Positions 22,786 through 32,421 of a DNA stretch of 64,000 bases are shown in pieces. The notes beneath the pieces were generated by a model. The model did no database searches and had not been told where the DNA came from. It saw nothing but the letters and a program-made list of their open reading frames with translations. Every line of letters starts with the position of its first letter. Within the stretch, counting starts at the first letter, position 1. Source of the stretch: Oscillospiraceae bacterium (GTDB taxonomy: Bacteria; Bacillota; Clostridia; Oscillospirales; Oscillospiraceae); contig CACZKM010000016.1 in the NCBI GenBank assembly GCA_902781745.1, positions 1 through 64,000 of the forward strand. The letters run 5' to 3'. The position numbers were made by a program, and so were the translations under genes.

Positions 22786-25022
22786 GACAGTCAATACGCC
22801 CCGTGGCCCTGTGCCTGGCCGTGCTCCTGCTTCTCTCCCTGGTCCCCGCCCCCGCCCGGGCGGAGGGGAGCCTCAGCGGCGCGACGGTCACCCTGTCCAA
22901 CGAGGTCTATGAGTACAACGGCTCCGCCATCGAGCCTGACGTGGTCGTTACCCTGGACGGCCTCCGCCTTCAGGAGAGCGTGGACTACACCCTGCGGTAC
23001 AGCAGCAACCGCACCCCGGGCACCGGCCGGGTCACCGTCACCGGCATCGGGGCCTACCAGGGAGAGACGACCGCGTCCTTCTATATCCGGCCCCGGGTCA
23101 TGGAGCTGAACCGGGACCTGGACTTCAACGACCTTCCGTTGAAATCCTATGACGGCGGGACCGACGTGTCCTTCCCCGCAAGGCTGGCCACGGTAGGAGG
23201 GGACAGCGTCACCGTCACCTGCCGGGGGACCTTTTCCGATCCCTATGTGGGAGCGAACAAGAGCCTTCAAGTCAATTCCGTGACCCTCTCAGGCCGGGAC
23301 AGCGGCAACTATGTCCTGGACCTGTCCTATCCCATCCCCCTGAGCAACGGACAGATTACCGCCGGCGAGCCTAAGGTCCGGACCTCCGCGGAGGTGGCGG
23401 CAGGCGGCACCCTGGACCTGAATTCCCTGATCACCAAGGGAGCGGGCCAGACCGTCCGGTTCTCCGCCGACCTTACGGGGCAGGGGAGCGCCCTGTCTCC
23501 CTCCGGCGTGCTTACCGCCGGCGCGGAGCCCGAGACCCTGCGGATCTCCGTCACGGCAGACCCCTGGGACGCCAACGGCGATGGGACCCCGGAGTATACC
23601 TTATCCCAGAAGTCCATCACCGTCCGGGTGGTGGAGAAGCAGACCCAGGCTCCGGTGACCACCGACCCGGTGGACAGCCAAAGCAAGCAGGCCGCCCTGG
23701 TCTTCTCCGGCAGCGCCTCGGTGTACTATAACGACACCCTCTCCCTGAACGTCACCGGCGGCTCGGGGTCCGGGGCGGTGACCTACACCGTCCGGCCCAT
23801 CAGCGGCGACGCCACGGTGGACAGCCGGGGGGTCCTCACACCCAAGAAGGCTGGCACCGTCTGGGTCACCGCCCAGAAGCAGGGGGACAGCCAGTACAGC
23901 ACCGGCACCCCGGTCTCCCTGGAGGTCACCATCCGTCCCGCCCGGATCACCATCCAGGCGGCGGACCAGACCGCCGCGGTGGGGGACCCCGTCCCCGTGC
24001 TGGACGACGGCGACTACCGGGTCACCGGACTGAAAGCCGGGGAGTACCTCAAGCGCCTGCCCACCCTGTCCTACGACCCCCAGCCTGACATGACCCAACC
24101 CGGCTCGGTGTCCATCCTGGCGTCTGACGCCCAGGTCCCCGCCACGGGGAACTACGCCCCGGAGATCACCTATCGGCCCGGTACCCTCACCATCACCGAG
24201 GCTCCGCTGTACGCCATCACCCTCCAGCAGGGGGCCAACGGGACCATATCCGCCGACCGGGAGACCGCCCAGGCCAAGGAGCGGGTGGTCATCACCGCCC
24301 AGCCCGCCGAGAACTGCCGCTGCACGGGGATCACCGTCCGGGCTGCCGACGGTTCCTCCGTTGACGTGGGAATGCAGCGGGAGGGGATCTACGCCTTCCG
24401 GATGCCCGCCTCGGCGGTGACGGTCTCCGCTGCCTTCCAGGTCCAGGCCGCCAAGCTCCCCTTTACGGATGTGAAGTCCTCCGACTGGTTCTACGCCAGC
24501 GTGGACTGGGCCTGGCGGGCGGGCCTCATGAACGGCACTTCCGCCACCCTGTTCAGCCCCAACCAGTCCACCAGCCGGGCTATGATCGTCACCCTTCTCT
24601 ACCGCCTGGAGGGCAGTCCCGAGGCCCCCAAGCGCAACCCCTTCCGAGACGTGAAGGGGGACGCCTACTACGCCGGTCCGGTGGCCTGGGCCGCCTGGAA
24701 CGGCATCGTCTCCGGCTACAGCGCCAATACCTTCGGCCCCAACGACCCCATCACCCGGGAGCAGTTCGCCGCCATCCTCTGGCGGTACGCCCAGTACCGG
24801 GAGCTGGACGTGACCGGCGGCGGGACCCTGGCCGCCTTTACCGACGGGGCCAAGGTCAGTTCCTACGCCCGGGAGGCCATGGTCTGGGCCAACGGCGCGG
24901 GCCTCATCACCGGCAAGGGCGGCGGCGTTCTGGACCCAAAGGGGAAGGCCACCCGGGCCCAGGCGGCGGCCATCCTCCAGCGGTTTGACCAGCAGTATCC
25001 CCGGGGCGAGGAGCCTCAATGA
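22782..25022 (+). CDS. Secreted S-layer-homology (SLH) protein with beta domains
   Basis: A 746-residue exported protein. A signal peptide (about 1-27, ending APARA) is followed by a beta-sandwich with VTLSNEVYEYNGSAIEPDV (bacterial Ig/MBG-like), a central linker rich in Val/Thr, an MBG-like module (ITIQAADQTAAVGDPVPV), a bacterial repeat module (ITLQQGANGTISADRETA) and three C-terminal SLH modules (FTDVKSSDWFYASVDWAW; FRDVKGDAYYAGPVAWAAW; FTDGAKVSSYAREAMVWA). SLH modules bind pyruvylated wall polymers. The start ATG overlaps the MATE stop and has GGAGGTG upstream, so the two are translationally coupled, an unexpected pairing. Confidence 0.88.
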   Translation: MRQSIRPVALCLAVLLLLSLVPAPARAEGSLSGATVTLSNEVYEYNGSAIEPDVVVTLDGLRLQESVDYTLRYSSNRTPGTGRVTVTGIGAYQGETTASFYIRPRVMELNRDLDFNDLPLKSYDGGTDVSFPARLATVGGDSVTVTCRGTFSDPYVGANKSLQVNSVTLSGRDSGNYVLDLSYPIPLSNGQITAGEPKVRTSAEVAAGGTLDLNSLITKGAGQTVRFSADLTGQGSALSPSGVLTAGAEPETLRISVTADPWDANGDGTPEYTLSQKSITVRVVEKQTQAPVTTDPVDSQSKQAALVFSGSASVYYNDTLSLNVTGGSGSGAVTYTVRPISGDATVDSRGVLTPKKAGTVWVTAQKQGDSQYSTGTPVSLEVTIRPARITIQAADQTAAVGDPVPVLDDGDYRVTGLKAGEYLKRLPTLSYDPQPDMTQPGSVSILASDAQVPATGNYAPEITYRPGTLTITEAPLYAITLQQGANGTISADRETAQAKERVVITAQPAENCRCTGITVRAADGSSVDVGMQREGIYAFRMPASAVTVSAAFQVQAAKLPFTDVKSSDWFYASVDWAWRAGLMNGTSATLFSPNQSTSRAMIVTLLYRLEGSPEAPKRNPFRDVKGDAYYAGPVAWAAWNGIVSGYSANTFGPNDPITREQFAAILWRYAQYRELDVTGGGTLAAFTDGAKVSSYAREAMVWANGAGLITGKGGGVLDPKGKATRAQAAAILQRFDQQYPRGEEPQ

Positions 25023-25126
25023 GGGGAAAACACCGCTGTTTTCTGTGGAGAACCGAGAATTTTTGCTGGAAACAGATGGGTTCTCTGTGGCATATCACAA
25101 AACTGCGCCGGAGTCTGCGGAACCCC

Positions 25127-25156
25127 TTGACAAACACCCCAGGAGAGGAGTAGGGT
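25127..25156 (+). promoter_or_regulatory. Promoter of the riboflavin operon
   Basis: TTGACA (25127-25132), 18 bp, TAGGGT (25151-25156), just before the FMN aptamer. Between the SLH stop and this promoter (25023-25126) there is nothing recognisable. Confidence 0.6.
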
Positions 25157-25177
25157 AAATTCAACAAGTGAACACAC

Positions 25178-25286
25178 GATCTTCAGGGCGGGGTGAAATT
25201 CCCCACCGGCGGTACAGCCCGCGAGCCGAAAGGCATGATCCGGTGTGATTCCGGAGCCGACAGTATAGTCTGGATGGGAGAAGATC
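25178..25286 (+). promoter_or_regulatory. FMN riboswitch (RFN element)
   Basis: The conserved RFN core is plain: GATCTTC (25178-25184) pairs with GAAGATC (25280-25286) as P1. Inside are AGGGCGGGGTGAAATTCCCC, ACCGGCGGTA, AGCCCGCGAGCC, GATCCGGTGTGATTCCGG and the GCCGACAGTATAGTCTGGATG block. When FMN binds, the downstream terminators should form and shut off the rib genes. Confidence 0.97.
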
Positions 25287-25289
25287 ACA

Positions 25290-25462
25290 GGCAGGTCATC
25301 CTGCGTCTTTTTGCTGTGCAAAAGTATGCCCTGAAACGGAGAGAAACCGTTTCAGGGCTTTCGTTTTTCACGGCGGTCCCGCGGCGGTTCCGCGCCGGGG
25401 GAGGACGGGGTTAGCCTGTGCTATTGTGGTGCGTCCTGAGGAGAACTCGGGGCGCATTTTTT
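25290..25462 (+). terminator. Expression platform with three stacked terminator-like hairpins
   Basis: Three hairpins follow the aptamer: GCAGG-TCAT-CCTGC with a T run (about 25291-25311); a perfect 12-bp stem GCCCTGAAACGG/CCGTTTCAGGGC (25328-25339 with 25347-25358) with T's to 25368; and GCGTCCTGAG/CTCGGGGCGC with six T (25431-25462). ribD starts 35 bp after the last. Confidence 0.8.
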
Positions 25463-25497
25463 GCTGTCCCCATACACAAGACCCGGAGGTGCGGAAG

Positions 25498-26586
25498 ATG
25501 AACGATCAGACCTATATGCAGCAGGCCCTGGACCTGGCCAAAAAAGGCTGGGGCTGGACCAGTCCCAACCCCATGGTGGGGGCGGTCATCGTTAAGGAGG
25601 ACAGGATCATCGGCCAGGGGTACCACGCGAAGTACGGCGACCTTCACGCCGAGCGGGCGGCCCTGGCGGCCTGCACCGAGGACCCGGCGGGGGCCACGAT
25701 GTACGTCACCCTGGAGCCCTGCTGCCACCAGGGCAAGCAGCCCCCCTGCACCGACGCCATTCTGGAGGCGAAGCTCGCCCGGGTGGTCATCGGCTCCTCG
25801 GACCCCAACCCTCAGGTGGCGGGGAAGGGCGTTGCCATCCTCCGGGACGCCGGGGTGGAGGTCACCGAGGGGGTCCTGAAAGCGGAATGCGACGCCCTCA
25901 ACGACGTGTTCTTCCACTACATCACCACAGGCAGGCCCTTCGTGGTCCTGAAATACGCCATGACGCTCGACGGCAAGCTGGCGGCCTACACCGGCGTGTC
26001 CCAGTGGATCACCGGGGAGATCGCCCGGGCCCACGTCCAGACCCAGCGGGGCCGCTACCGGGCCATCATGGTGGGCGTGGGCACTGTCATCGGAGACGAT
26101 CCCCGGCTCACCTGCCGGGCCGAGGGCGGGCGGAACCCCCTCCGGGTGGTCTGTGATACCCAGCTCCGCACCCCCCTCTCCTCGGTGGTGGTCCAGACGG
26201 CGGCCCTGAACCCCACCCTCATCGCCACGGCCTCCGGGGACCGGGCGGCCATCGCGGCCTATGAGGCCAAGGGCTGCCAGGTGGTGACCTTCCCGAAGAA
26301 GGGGGAGTACGTAGACCTCACCGCCGTCATGGACTACCTGGGCAAGCAGGGGGTGGACAGCGTCCTGCTGGAGGGAGGCTCCGGCCTCCACTGGTCGGCC
26401 CTGGAGGCAGGGCTGGTGAACAAGGTCCAGGCCTATATAGCCCCCAAGCTCCTGGGGGGCGAGGGGGCCCGGTCCCCGGTGGGGGGCAAGGGCTTCCCCC
26501 ATCCCAACGACGTGGTGAAGGTGGAGAACATCACCATCACCCAGCTTGGCCCGGACTACCTCCTGGAAGGGGAGGTGCGTTCCTGA
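25498..26586 (+). CDS. ribD: Bifunctional riboflavin deaminase/reductase
   Basis: A 362-residue two-domain enzyme for the second and third steps of riboflavin synthesis. The zinc deaminase domain (1-145) has HAE (50-52) and PCCHQGKQPPC (Cys75, Cys84). The reductase domain (about 150-362) has KYAMTLDGKLA, GVGTVIGDDPRLTCR and LEGGSGLH. ATG 25498 follows GGAGGTGCGG; an upstream GTG in frame would start inside the third terminator hairpin. First gene of the FMN-controlled operon; ribE starts on its stop codon (TGATG). Confidence 0.97.
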   Translation: MNDQTYMQQALDLAKKGWGWTSPNPMVGAVIVKEDRIIGQGYHAKYGDLHAERAALAACTEDPAGATMYVTLEPCCHQGKQPPCTDAILEAKLARVVIGSSDPNPQVAGKGVAILRDAGVEVTEGVLKAECDALNDVFFHYITTGRPFVVLKYAMTLDGKLAAYTGVSQWITGEIARAHVQTQRGRYRAIMVGVGTVIGDDPRLTCRAEGGRNPLRVVCDTQLRTPLSSVVVQTAALNPTLIATASGDRAAIAAYEAKGCQVVTFPKKGEYVDLTAVMDYLGKQGVDSVLLEGGSGLHWSALEAGLVNKVQAYIAPKLLGGEGARSPVGGKGFPHPNDVVKVENITITQLGPDYLLEGEVRS

Positions 26587-27245
26587 TGTTCACCGGCATC
26601 GTGGAAGAGGTGGGCGTTCTCAAGTCCATCCGCCGGGGAGCCAGCAGCGCGGTGCTGGAGATCGCCGCCCGGACCGTCCTGGAGGACATCCATCTGGGGG
26701 ACAGCATCGCCGTCAACGGGGTCTGCCTCACCGCCACCTCCTTCACCGGGTCCTCCTTCACCGCAGACGTGATGCACGAGACCCTGGACCGGTCCTCCCT
26801 GGCGGCCCTCCGCCCCGGCAGCCGGGTAAATCTGGAGCGGGCCATGGCGGCCAACGGCCGGTTCGGCGGCCACATCGTGGCGGGCCATGTGGACGGGGTG
26901 GGCACCGTCCTGGAGACCAAACGGGACGACAACGCCGTCTGGTACACCATCGCCGCCGGCCCGGAGGTCCTGCGGTATGTGGTGGAGAAGGGCTCTATCA
27001 CCATCGACGGCATCAGTCTGACGGTGGCCCGGGTGGGCCCCGAGAGCTTTGCCATCTCCGCCATCCCCCACACCGTGGCGGTGACCGTCCTCAAGGACCG
27101 GAAGGCCGGGGACAAGGTGAATCTGGAAACGGATATCATCGGCAAATACGTGGAAAAGCTGCTGACCACGGGGCCCGTCCAGACGGCGGAGCCGAAGCAA
27201 ACCAGCGGCATTACAAAGGATTTTCTGACCCGCTACGGGTTCTGA
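26586..27245 (+). CDS. ribE: Riboflavin synthase, alpha subunit
   Basis: A 219-residue enzyme that dismutates two lumazines into riboflavin. Two lumazine-binding barrels are visible: [10 protein letters not shown]...VNGVCLT in the first, and [12 protein letters not shown]...[11 protein letters not shown] in the second, plus the C-terminal trimerisation helix ([12 protein letters not shown]). It starts with the ATG that overlaps the ribD stop by one base. Confidence 0.96.
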   Translation: MFTGIVEEVGVLKSIRRGASSAVLEIAARTVLEDIHLGDSIAVNGVCLTATSFTGSSFTADVMHETLDRSSLAALRPGSRVNLERAMAANGRFGGHIVAGHVDGVGTVLETKRDDNAVWYTIAAGPEVLRYVVEKGSITIDGISLTVARVGPESFAISAIPHTVAVTVLKDRKAGDKVNLETDIIGKYVEKLLTTGPVQTAEPKQTSGITKDFLTRYGF

Positions 27246-27285
27246 CGATACAGACAGCACATGCTTTGAAAGGAGAACGAACGGT

Positions 27286-28485
27286 ATGTTCCAGTACAAC
27301 ACCATCGAAGAGGCTCTGGAGGATCTGCGCCAGGGCAAAATGATCCTCTGCACCGACGACCCTGACCGGGAGAATGAGGGGGACCTGATCTGCGCCGCCC
27401 AGTACGGCACCACGGAAAACATCAACTTCATGGCCATCCACGCCAAGGGCCTGATCTGCATGCCCATGAGCGAGGAATACGTCCACAAGCTCCAGTTCCC
27501 CCAGATGGTCACCCGGAACACGGACAACCATGAGACCGCCTTCACCGTGTCCATCGACCATGTGGACACCACCACCGGCATCTCCGCCGTGGAGCGGTCC
27601 CTTACCGCCATCAAGGTCACGGAGGAGGACGCCAAGCCCGAGGACTTCCGCCGGCCCGGCCACATGTTCCCCCTGCTGGCCCGGCCCCACGGGGTCCTGG
27701 AGCGCAACGGCCACACCGAGGCCACCGTGGACCTGATGCGGCTGGCGGGCCTGAAGGAAGTGGGCCTGTGCTGCGAGGTCATGAAGGACGACGGCACCAT
27801 GATGCGGGCGCCGGAGCTCCAGGAGATGGCCAAGCAGTGGGGCCTGAAGTTTATCACCATCAAGGACCTCCAGGCCTACCGCAAGCGCCACGAGGTCCTG
27901 GTGGAGCAGGTCACCGCCACCGACCTGCCCACCCGGTACGGGGACTTCCGGGCCTACGGCTACGTCAGCAAGGTTACCGGGGAGCATCACATTGCCCTGG
28001 TGAAGGGGGAGATCGGCGACGGCCAGGACATTCTATGCCGGGTCCACTCCGAGTGCCTCACCGGCGACACCTTCGGCTCCATGCGGTGCGACTGCGGCCA
28101 GCAGCTTGCCGCCGCCATGGCGCAGATCGAAAAGGAGGGCCGGGGCATCCTCCTGTATATGCGCCAGGAGGGGAGAGGCATCGGTCTCATCAACAAGCTC
28201 AAGGCCTACGCCCTCCAGGACCAGGGCATGGACACCCTGGAGGCCAACATGGCCCTGGGCTTTGCCGGGGACCTGCGGGAGTACTACACCGGGGCCCAGA
28301 TCCTCCGGGACCTGGGGGCCAAGACCCTGCGGCTGCTGACCAACAACCCCGATAAGGTCTACCAGCTCTCCGACTTCGGCCTGGCCATCAAGGAGCGGGT
28401 GCCCATCCAGATGCCCGCCAACGCCCACGACCTTTTCTACCTGCGGACCAAGCAGGAGAAGATGGGTCATATCTTAAACTACTAA
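27286..28485 (+). CDS. ribBA: Bifunctional DHBP synthase / GTP cyclohydrolase II
   Basis: A 399-residue fusion. The N-terminal half (1 to about 200) makes dihydroxybutanone phosphate, with [19 protein letters not shown] and the acidic loop. The C-terminal half (about 205-399) opens GTP, with the zinc cluster [24 protein letters not shown] and TNNPDK. AAAGGAG precedes the ATG by 10 bp. Its TAA stop (28483-28485) directly abuts dispersed repeat A copy 2, so the native C-terminus may have been altered slightly. Confidence 0.97.
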   Translation: MFQYNTIEEALEDLRQGKMILCTDDPDRENEGDLICAAQYGTTENINFMAIHAKGLICMPMSEEYVHKLQFPQMVTRNTDNHETAFTVSIDHVDTTTGISAVERSLTAIKVTEEDAKPEDFRRPGHMFPLLARPHGVLERNGHTEATVDLMRLAGLKEVGLCCEVMKDDGTMMRAPELQEMAKQWGLKFITIKDLQAYRKRHEVLVEQVTATDLPTRYGDFRAYGYVSKVTGEHHIALVKGEIGDGQDILCRVHSECLTGDTFGSMRCDCGQQLAAAMAQIEKEGRGILLYMRQEGRGIGLINKLKAYALQDQGMDTLEANMALGFAGDLREYYTGAQILRDLGAKTLRLLTNNPDKVYQLSDFGLAIKERVPIQMPANAHDLFYLRTKQEKMGHILNY

Positions 28486-28567
28486 TACTATTCCCAAATT
28501 AAAAACTCTAATTTGGGAATCCGCGTGCTGCGCACGCTCATGCCGCGCAAGCGCGTCATACCGTCTC

Positions 28568-29059
<492 letters not shown>

Positions 29060-29101
29060 ATAAATATAATGTAAGGTTTCCCCCTACCCCCATACATCAA
29101 G

Positions 29102-29155
29102 CAGGACCCGGAGCGCGCCGCCGCATGGACGCGCTCCGGGTCCTGTGCTGTTTTT
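29102..29155 (+). terminator. Terminator of the riboflavin operon
   Basis: A 16-bp stem (29102-29117 with 29130-29145) is followed by TGCTGTTTTT. Confidence 0.85.
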
Positions 29156-29174
29156 CTTTCAAAGCGAACGAAGA

Positions 29175-30968
29175 TCAGGGCCCCTCCTGGGCGGCGATCT
29201 TCTCCGCCAGGTCCGTGAGATAGACCCACCGGTCCATTTTCTCCTCCAGCAGGGCGCTGACCTCGCTCTGCTCGTCGGTGAGTTCCTGGAGCTTCACATA
29301 GTCGCTGCCCGCGGCGGACATCTCTCCCTCCAGTTGGTCCAGCCGGTCCTCCAGGGCGGCGATGTCCTCCTCAATGGTGTCGAACTCCCGCTGCTCCTTA
29401 AAGGTGAATTTCAGCTTCTTCTGCCGGACGGGCTTGGCCCCGGCGGGCTCCTTCTCCTTCTTTCGGGCCTTCTCCTGCTGCCGGACCTTTGCCCGGTGCT
29501 TTTCCAGGTAGTCGGTGAAGTTGCCCACATACCGTTGGATCACCCCGTCCTCCCCCACGGCAAAGATGTGCTCGGCCATCTTGTCCAGGAAATACCGGTC
29601 GTGGGACACCGCCAGCACCGCCCCGGGGAAGGTCTCCAGATACTCCTCCAGGATGGCAAGGGTGGTCACATCCAGATCGTTGGTGGGCTCGTCCAGCAGG
29701 AGGATGTTGGGGGCCTCCATGAGGACTGACAGGAGGTAGAGCCGCCGCCGCTCCCCGCCGCTGAGCTTCCCGATGGGCTGGCCCTGGAGGGCGGTGGGGA
29801 AGAGGAAGCGCTCCATCATCTGGGTGGCGGAGAAGCTCCCCTCCTTCGTCTTCACCATCCCCGCCACGGCGTGGATGTAGTCGTAGACCCGCTCCTCCGG
29901 GTCCATCTCCCGGCCCTCCTGGGAGAAGTAGCCGATGCGGACGGTCTCCCCCCAGTCCACCTGGCCGGCGTCGGGGGAGAGCCGCCCGGCGATGAGGTTG
30001 AGGAGGGTGGATTTCCCCGCGCCGTTGCGCCCCACGATGCCCACCCGGTCATCCCGGGCGATACTGTAGGAGAAGTCCCGGATGACGGTCCTGTCCCCGA
30101 AGGATTTTGTGACATGGTCCAGCTCCACGGTCTTCCGCCCCAGGCGGCTGGAGAGGGTGGCCATCTGGACGGCCCCGTCGGTCTCCGGTCCGGTCTGGGC
30201 CTTCAGCTCCTCGTATCGGGTGATGCGGTCCTTGTTCTTGGTCCGCCGGGCCTGGGCCCCCCGCATGATCCACTGGTACTCCACCCGAAGGATGGACCGG
30301 CGCTTCCGCTCCGCCGCCTGCTCCATCTCCTCCTGCTGGGTCTTGAGTTCCAGGTATTTGGAATAGTTGGCCTCATAGTGGCGGATGCGGCAGTGGGAGA
30401 GCTCTGTGATCCGGTTGACCACCCGTTCCAGGAAGTACCGGTCGTGGGTGACCATGATGAGCCCCCCGGCAAAGCTCTGTAAAAACCCCTCCAGCCAGAG
30501 GATCATATCGCTGTCCAGGTGGTTGGTGGGCTCGTCCAGGATCATCACGTCGGCGGGGTGGAGGAGGACGGTGGCCAGGGCCACCCGCTTCCGCTGGCCG
30601 CCGGAAAGGGTCCCCACGGTCTGGTCGAAGTCGGTGATCCCCAGCCGGGTGAGCATGGTCTTGGCCTCATACTCCATGAGGGTGCGCACATCGGGGGAGT
30701 ACCCGGCGAAGACCTGCTCCAGGACGGTATTGCCCGCCTCCATGACCGGGTCCTGGCTGAGAAAGCTCACCTGGACGTTGGGGTCCAGGGAGACCGTCCC
30801 CTCGTCGGGGACCTGCCGCCCCGCCAGCACCCGGAGCAGGGAGCTCTTCCCCGTGCCGTTGATGCCGATGATGCCGATCTTGTCCCCCTGGTTGATGTAC
30901 AGGGTCACGTCGTCCAGAAGCTGCTTGAGCCCGAAATTCAAAGAGATGTGTTCCGCGGACAGGAGCAT
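29175..30968 (-). CDS. ABC-F family ATPase (ribosome-associated, Uup-like)
   Basis: A 597-residue soluble protein with two ABC ATPase domains and no membrane part. Walker A GINGTGKSS (near 35-43) and LSGGQRKRVALA with LDEPTNHLD lie in the first half; GRNGAGKST, KLSGGERRRLYLL and LDEPTNDLD in the second. The linker between them (about 215-290) is charged, and the end is a coiled coil (from about 500), as in Uup. ABC-F proteins bind the ribosomal E site and relieve stalling or antibiotic effects. AAGGAGG precedes the ATG. Confidence 0.9.
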   Translation of the reverse strand: MLLSAEHISLNFGLKQLLDDVTLYINQGDKIGIIGINGTGKSSLLRVLAGRQVPDEGTVSLDPNVQVSFLSQDPVMEAGNTVLEQVFAGYSPDVRTLMEYEAKTMLTRLGITDFDQTVGTLSGGQRKRVALATVLLHPADVMILDEPTNHLDSDMILWLEGFLQSFAGGLIMVTHDRYFLERVVNRITELSHCRIRHYEANYSKYLELKTQQEEMEQAAERKRRSILRVEYQWIMRGAQARRTKNKDRITRYEELKAQTGPETDGAVQMATLSSRLGRKTVELDHVTKSFGDRTVIRDFSYSIARDDRVGIVGRNGAGKSTLLNLIAGRLSPDAGQVDWGETVRIGYFSQEGREMDPEERVYDYIHAVAGMVKTKEGSFSATQMMERFLFPTALQGQPIGKLSGGERRRLYLLSVLMEAPNILLLDEPTNDLDVTTLAILEEYLETFPGAVLAVSHDRYFLDKMAEHIFAVGEDGVIQRYVGNFTDYLEKHRAKVRQQEKARKKEKEPAGAKPVRQKKLKFTFKEQREFDTIEEDIAALEDRLDQLEGEMSAAGSDYVKLQELTDEQSEVSALLEEKMDRWVYLTDLAEKIAAQEGP

Positions 30969-31011
30969 GGTCCTTCCTCCTTCTGGCGCGGCTCCTTTTT
31001 GGAACGGAAAC

Positions 31012-31041
31012 TGGACAAGGGGGCCGCGCCGGTGATATACT
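31012..31041 (+). promoter_or_regulatory. Promoter of the NhaC-type antiporter gene
   Basis: TGGACA (31012-31017), 18 bp, TATACT (31036-31041). Confidence 0.55.
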
Positions 31042-31074
31042 CAAAAAATCAAAAAAGAGGGGAGTGGGGTCGAA

Positions 31075-32421
31075 ATGGAGTGGCTGGTGCTGGGGAGCTT
31101 TGTCTGCCTGCTCTTTTGCAGCGTGGCCCTGGGCCTCCCTCTGGTCCTGGCCCTGCTGGGGGGCTACGGGCTCTTTTTCCTCTACGGCCTGTATCGAAAG
31201 CACACGCCGCCGGCCCTGTGGCAGATGTCCCTCCGGGGCCTGAAGACCGTGGGGAACATCCTCTTCCTCTTTGTTCTCATCGGGGTGATCACGGCCCTGT
31301 GGCGGGCCTGCGGGACCATCCCGTTTCTCATCTATTACGCCTCGGGGCTGATCTCCCCGGCGGTGTTCTTTCTGCTGGCCTTTCTGCTCAACTGCCTGGT
31401 GTCCTACCTGACAGGGACCTCCTTTGGCACGGCGGCCACCATGGGGGTCATCTGTATGTCCATGGCCTCCGCCATGGGCCTTTCCCCCATCCTGTCGGCG
31501 GGGGCCATCCTCTCCGGGGTGTTTTTCGGGGACCGGTGCTCTCCCATGTCCACCAGCGCCCTGCTGGTGGCGGCCCTGACCCGGACGGATATCTTCCGAA
31601 ACCTGAGCCTGATGCTGAAAACGGCGGCGGTGCCCTTTGTCCTGACCTGCGGGGCCTGCCTGTGCTTTGGCCTGCGGTCGGATGCCGGGGCGTTTTCACC
31701 GGATATCCTGGAGCCCTTCGCCCGGGGCTTCCGGCTCCACTGGGTCACGATTCTGCCGGCTGTGGTGATCGTGGTCCTGTCCCTGGCAAAGCGGGACGTG
31801 AAGCTGACCATGGCTCTGAGCATCCTGTGCAGCGCCGTGCTGTGCATGGCCCTTCAGGGGATTGCGCTGCCGGACCTGCTGAACATGAGCATCCTGGGCT
31901 ACAGGCCGGCGCTGGAGGAATTGAAGCCCCTGCTTACCGGCGGGGGCGCGGTCTCCATGGTGAAGCCCTTGTGCATCGTCAGCATTTCCTCCACCTACTC
32001 CGGCCTCTTCGAGGGCACGGGGCTCCTGGAGGGGATGAAGACGGCGGTCTCCCGGCTGGCAAGGCGGATCACGCCCTTCGGCAGCCTCCTGACGGTCTCC
32101 GTCGGGACCTGTGTCATTTCCTGCAACCAAACCCTCGCCATCATGCTCTCCCACGCCCTCTGCCGGGAGGACCAATCCGCTCAGGACCTGGCCATCGGGC
32201 TGGAAAACACGGCGGTGGTCATCGCGCCCCTGGTCCCCTGGTCCATCGCCGGGGCGGTGCCCCTGGCCTCCATCGGCGCGCCGACGGAGGCTCTGCTGGG
32301 GGCCTGCTACCTCTGGCTGATCCCCCTCTGGAACCTGGCGGTCAGCCTGGTGGGGAGGCGGCGGTCAAAGGAGGAAATAGGTCACCAGCGGCAGGGTGAC
32401 GGCGGAGAGGACGGTGCTTAA
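31075..32421 (+). CDS. NhaC-type Na+/H+ antiporter family protein
   Basis: A 448-residue polytopic membrane protein. It shows NhaC-family marks: LIGVITALWRACGTIPFLIYY, TGTSFGTAATMGVICMSMA, GAILSGVFFGDRCSPMS and a second-half SCNQTLAIMLSH. Members exchange Na+ for H+ or carry organic ions. AGAGGGGAG precedes the ATG. The final 19 codons overlap the 3' end of the convergent AEC gene by 57 bp, giving a charged, probably dispensable C-terminus (from GRRRSKEE). Confidence 0.8.
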   Translation: MEWLVLGSFVCLLFCSVALGLPLVLALLGGYGLFFLYGLYRKHTPPALWQMSLRGLKTVGNILFLFVLIGVITALWRACGTIPFLIYYASGLISPAVFFLLAFLLNCLVSYLTGTSFGTAATMGVICMSMASAMGLSPILSAGAILSGVFFGDRCSPMSTSALLVAALTRTDIFRNLSLMLKTAAVPFVLTCGACLCFGLRSDAGAFSPDILEPFARGFRLHWVTILPAVVIVVLSLAKRDVKLTMALSILCSAVLCMALQGIALPDLLNMSILGYRPALEELKPLLTGGGAVSMVKPLCIVSISSTYSGLFEGTGLLEGMKTAVSRLARRITPFGSLLTVSVGTCVISCNQTLAIMLSHALCREDQSAQDLAIGLENTAVVIAPLVPWSIAGAVPLASIGAPTEALLGACYLWLIPLWNLAVSLVGRRRSKEEIGHQRQGDGGEDGA

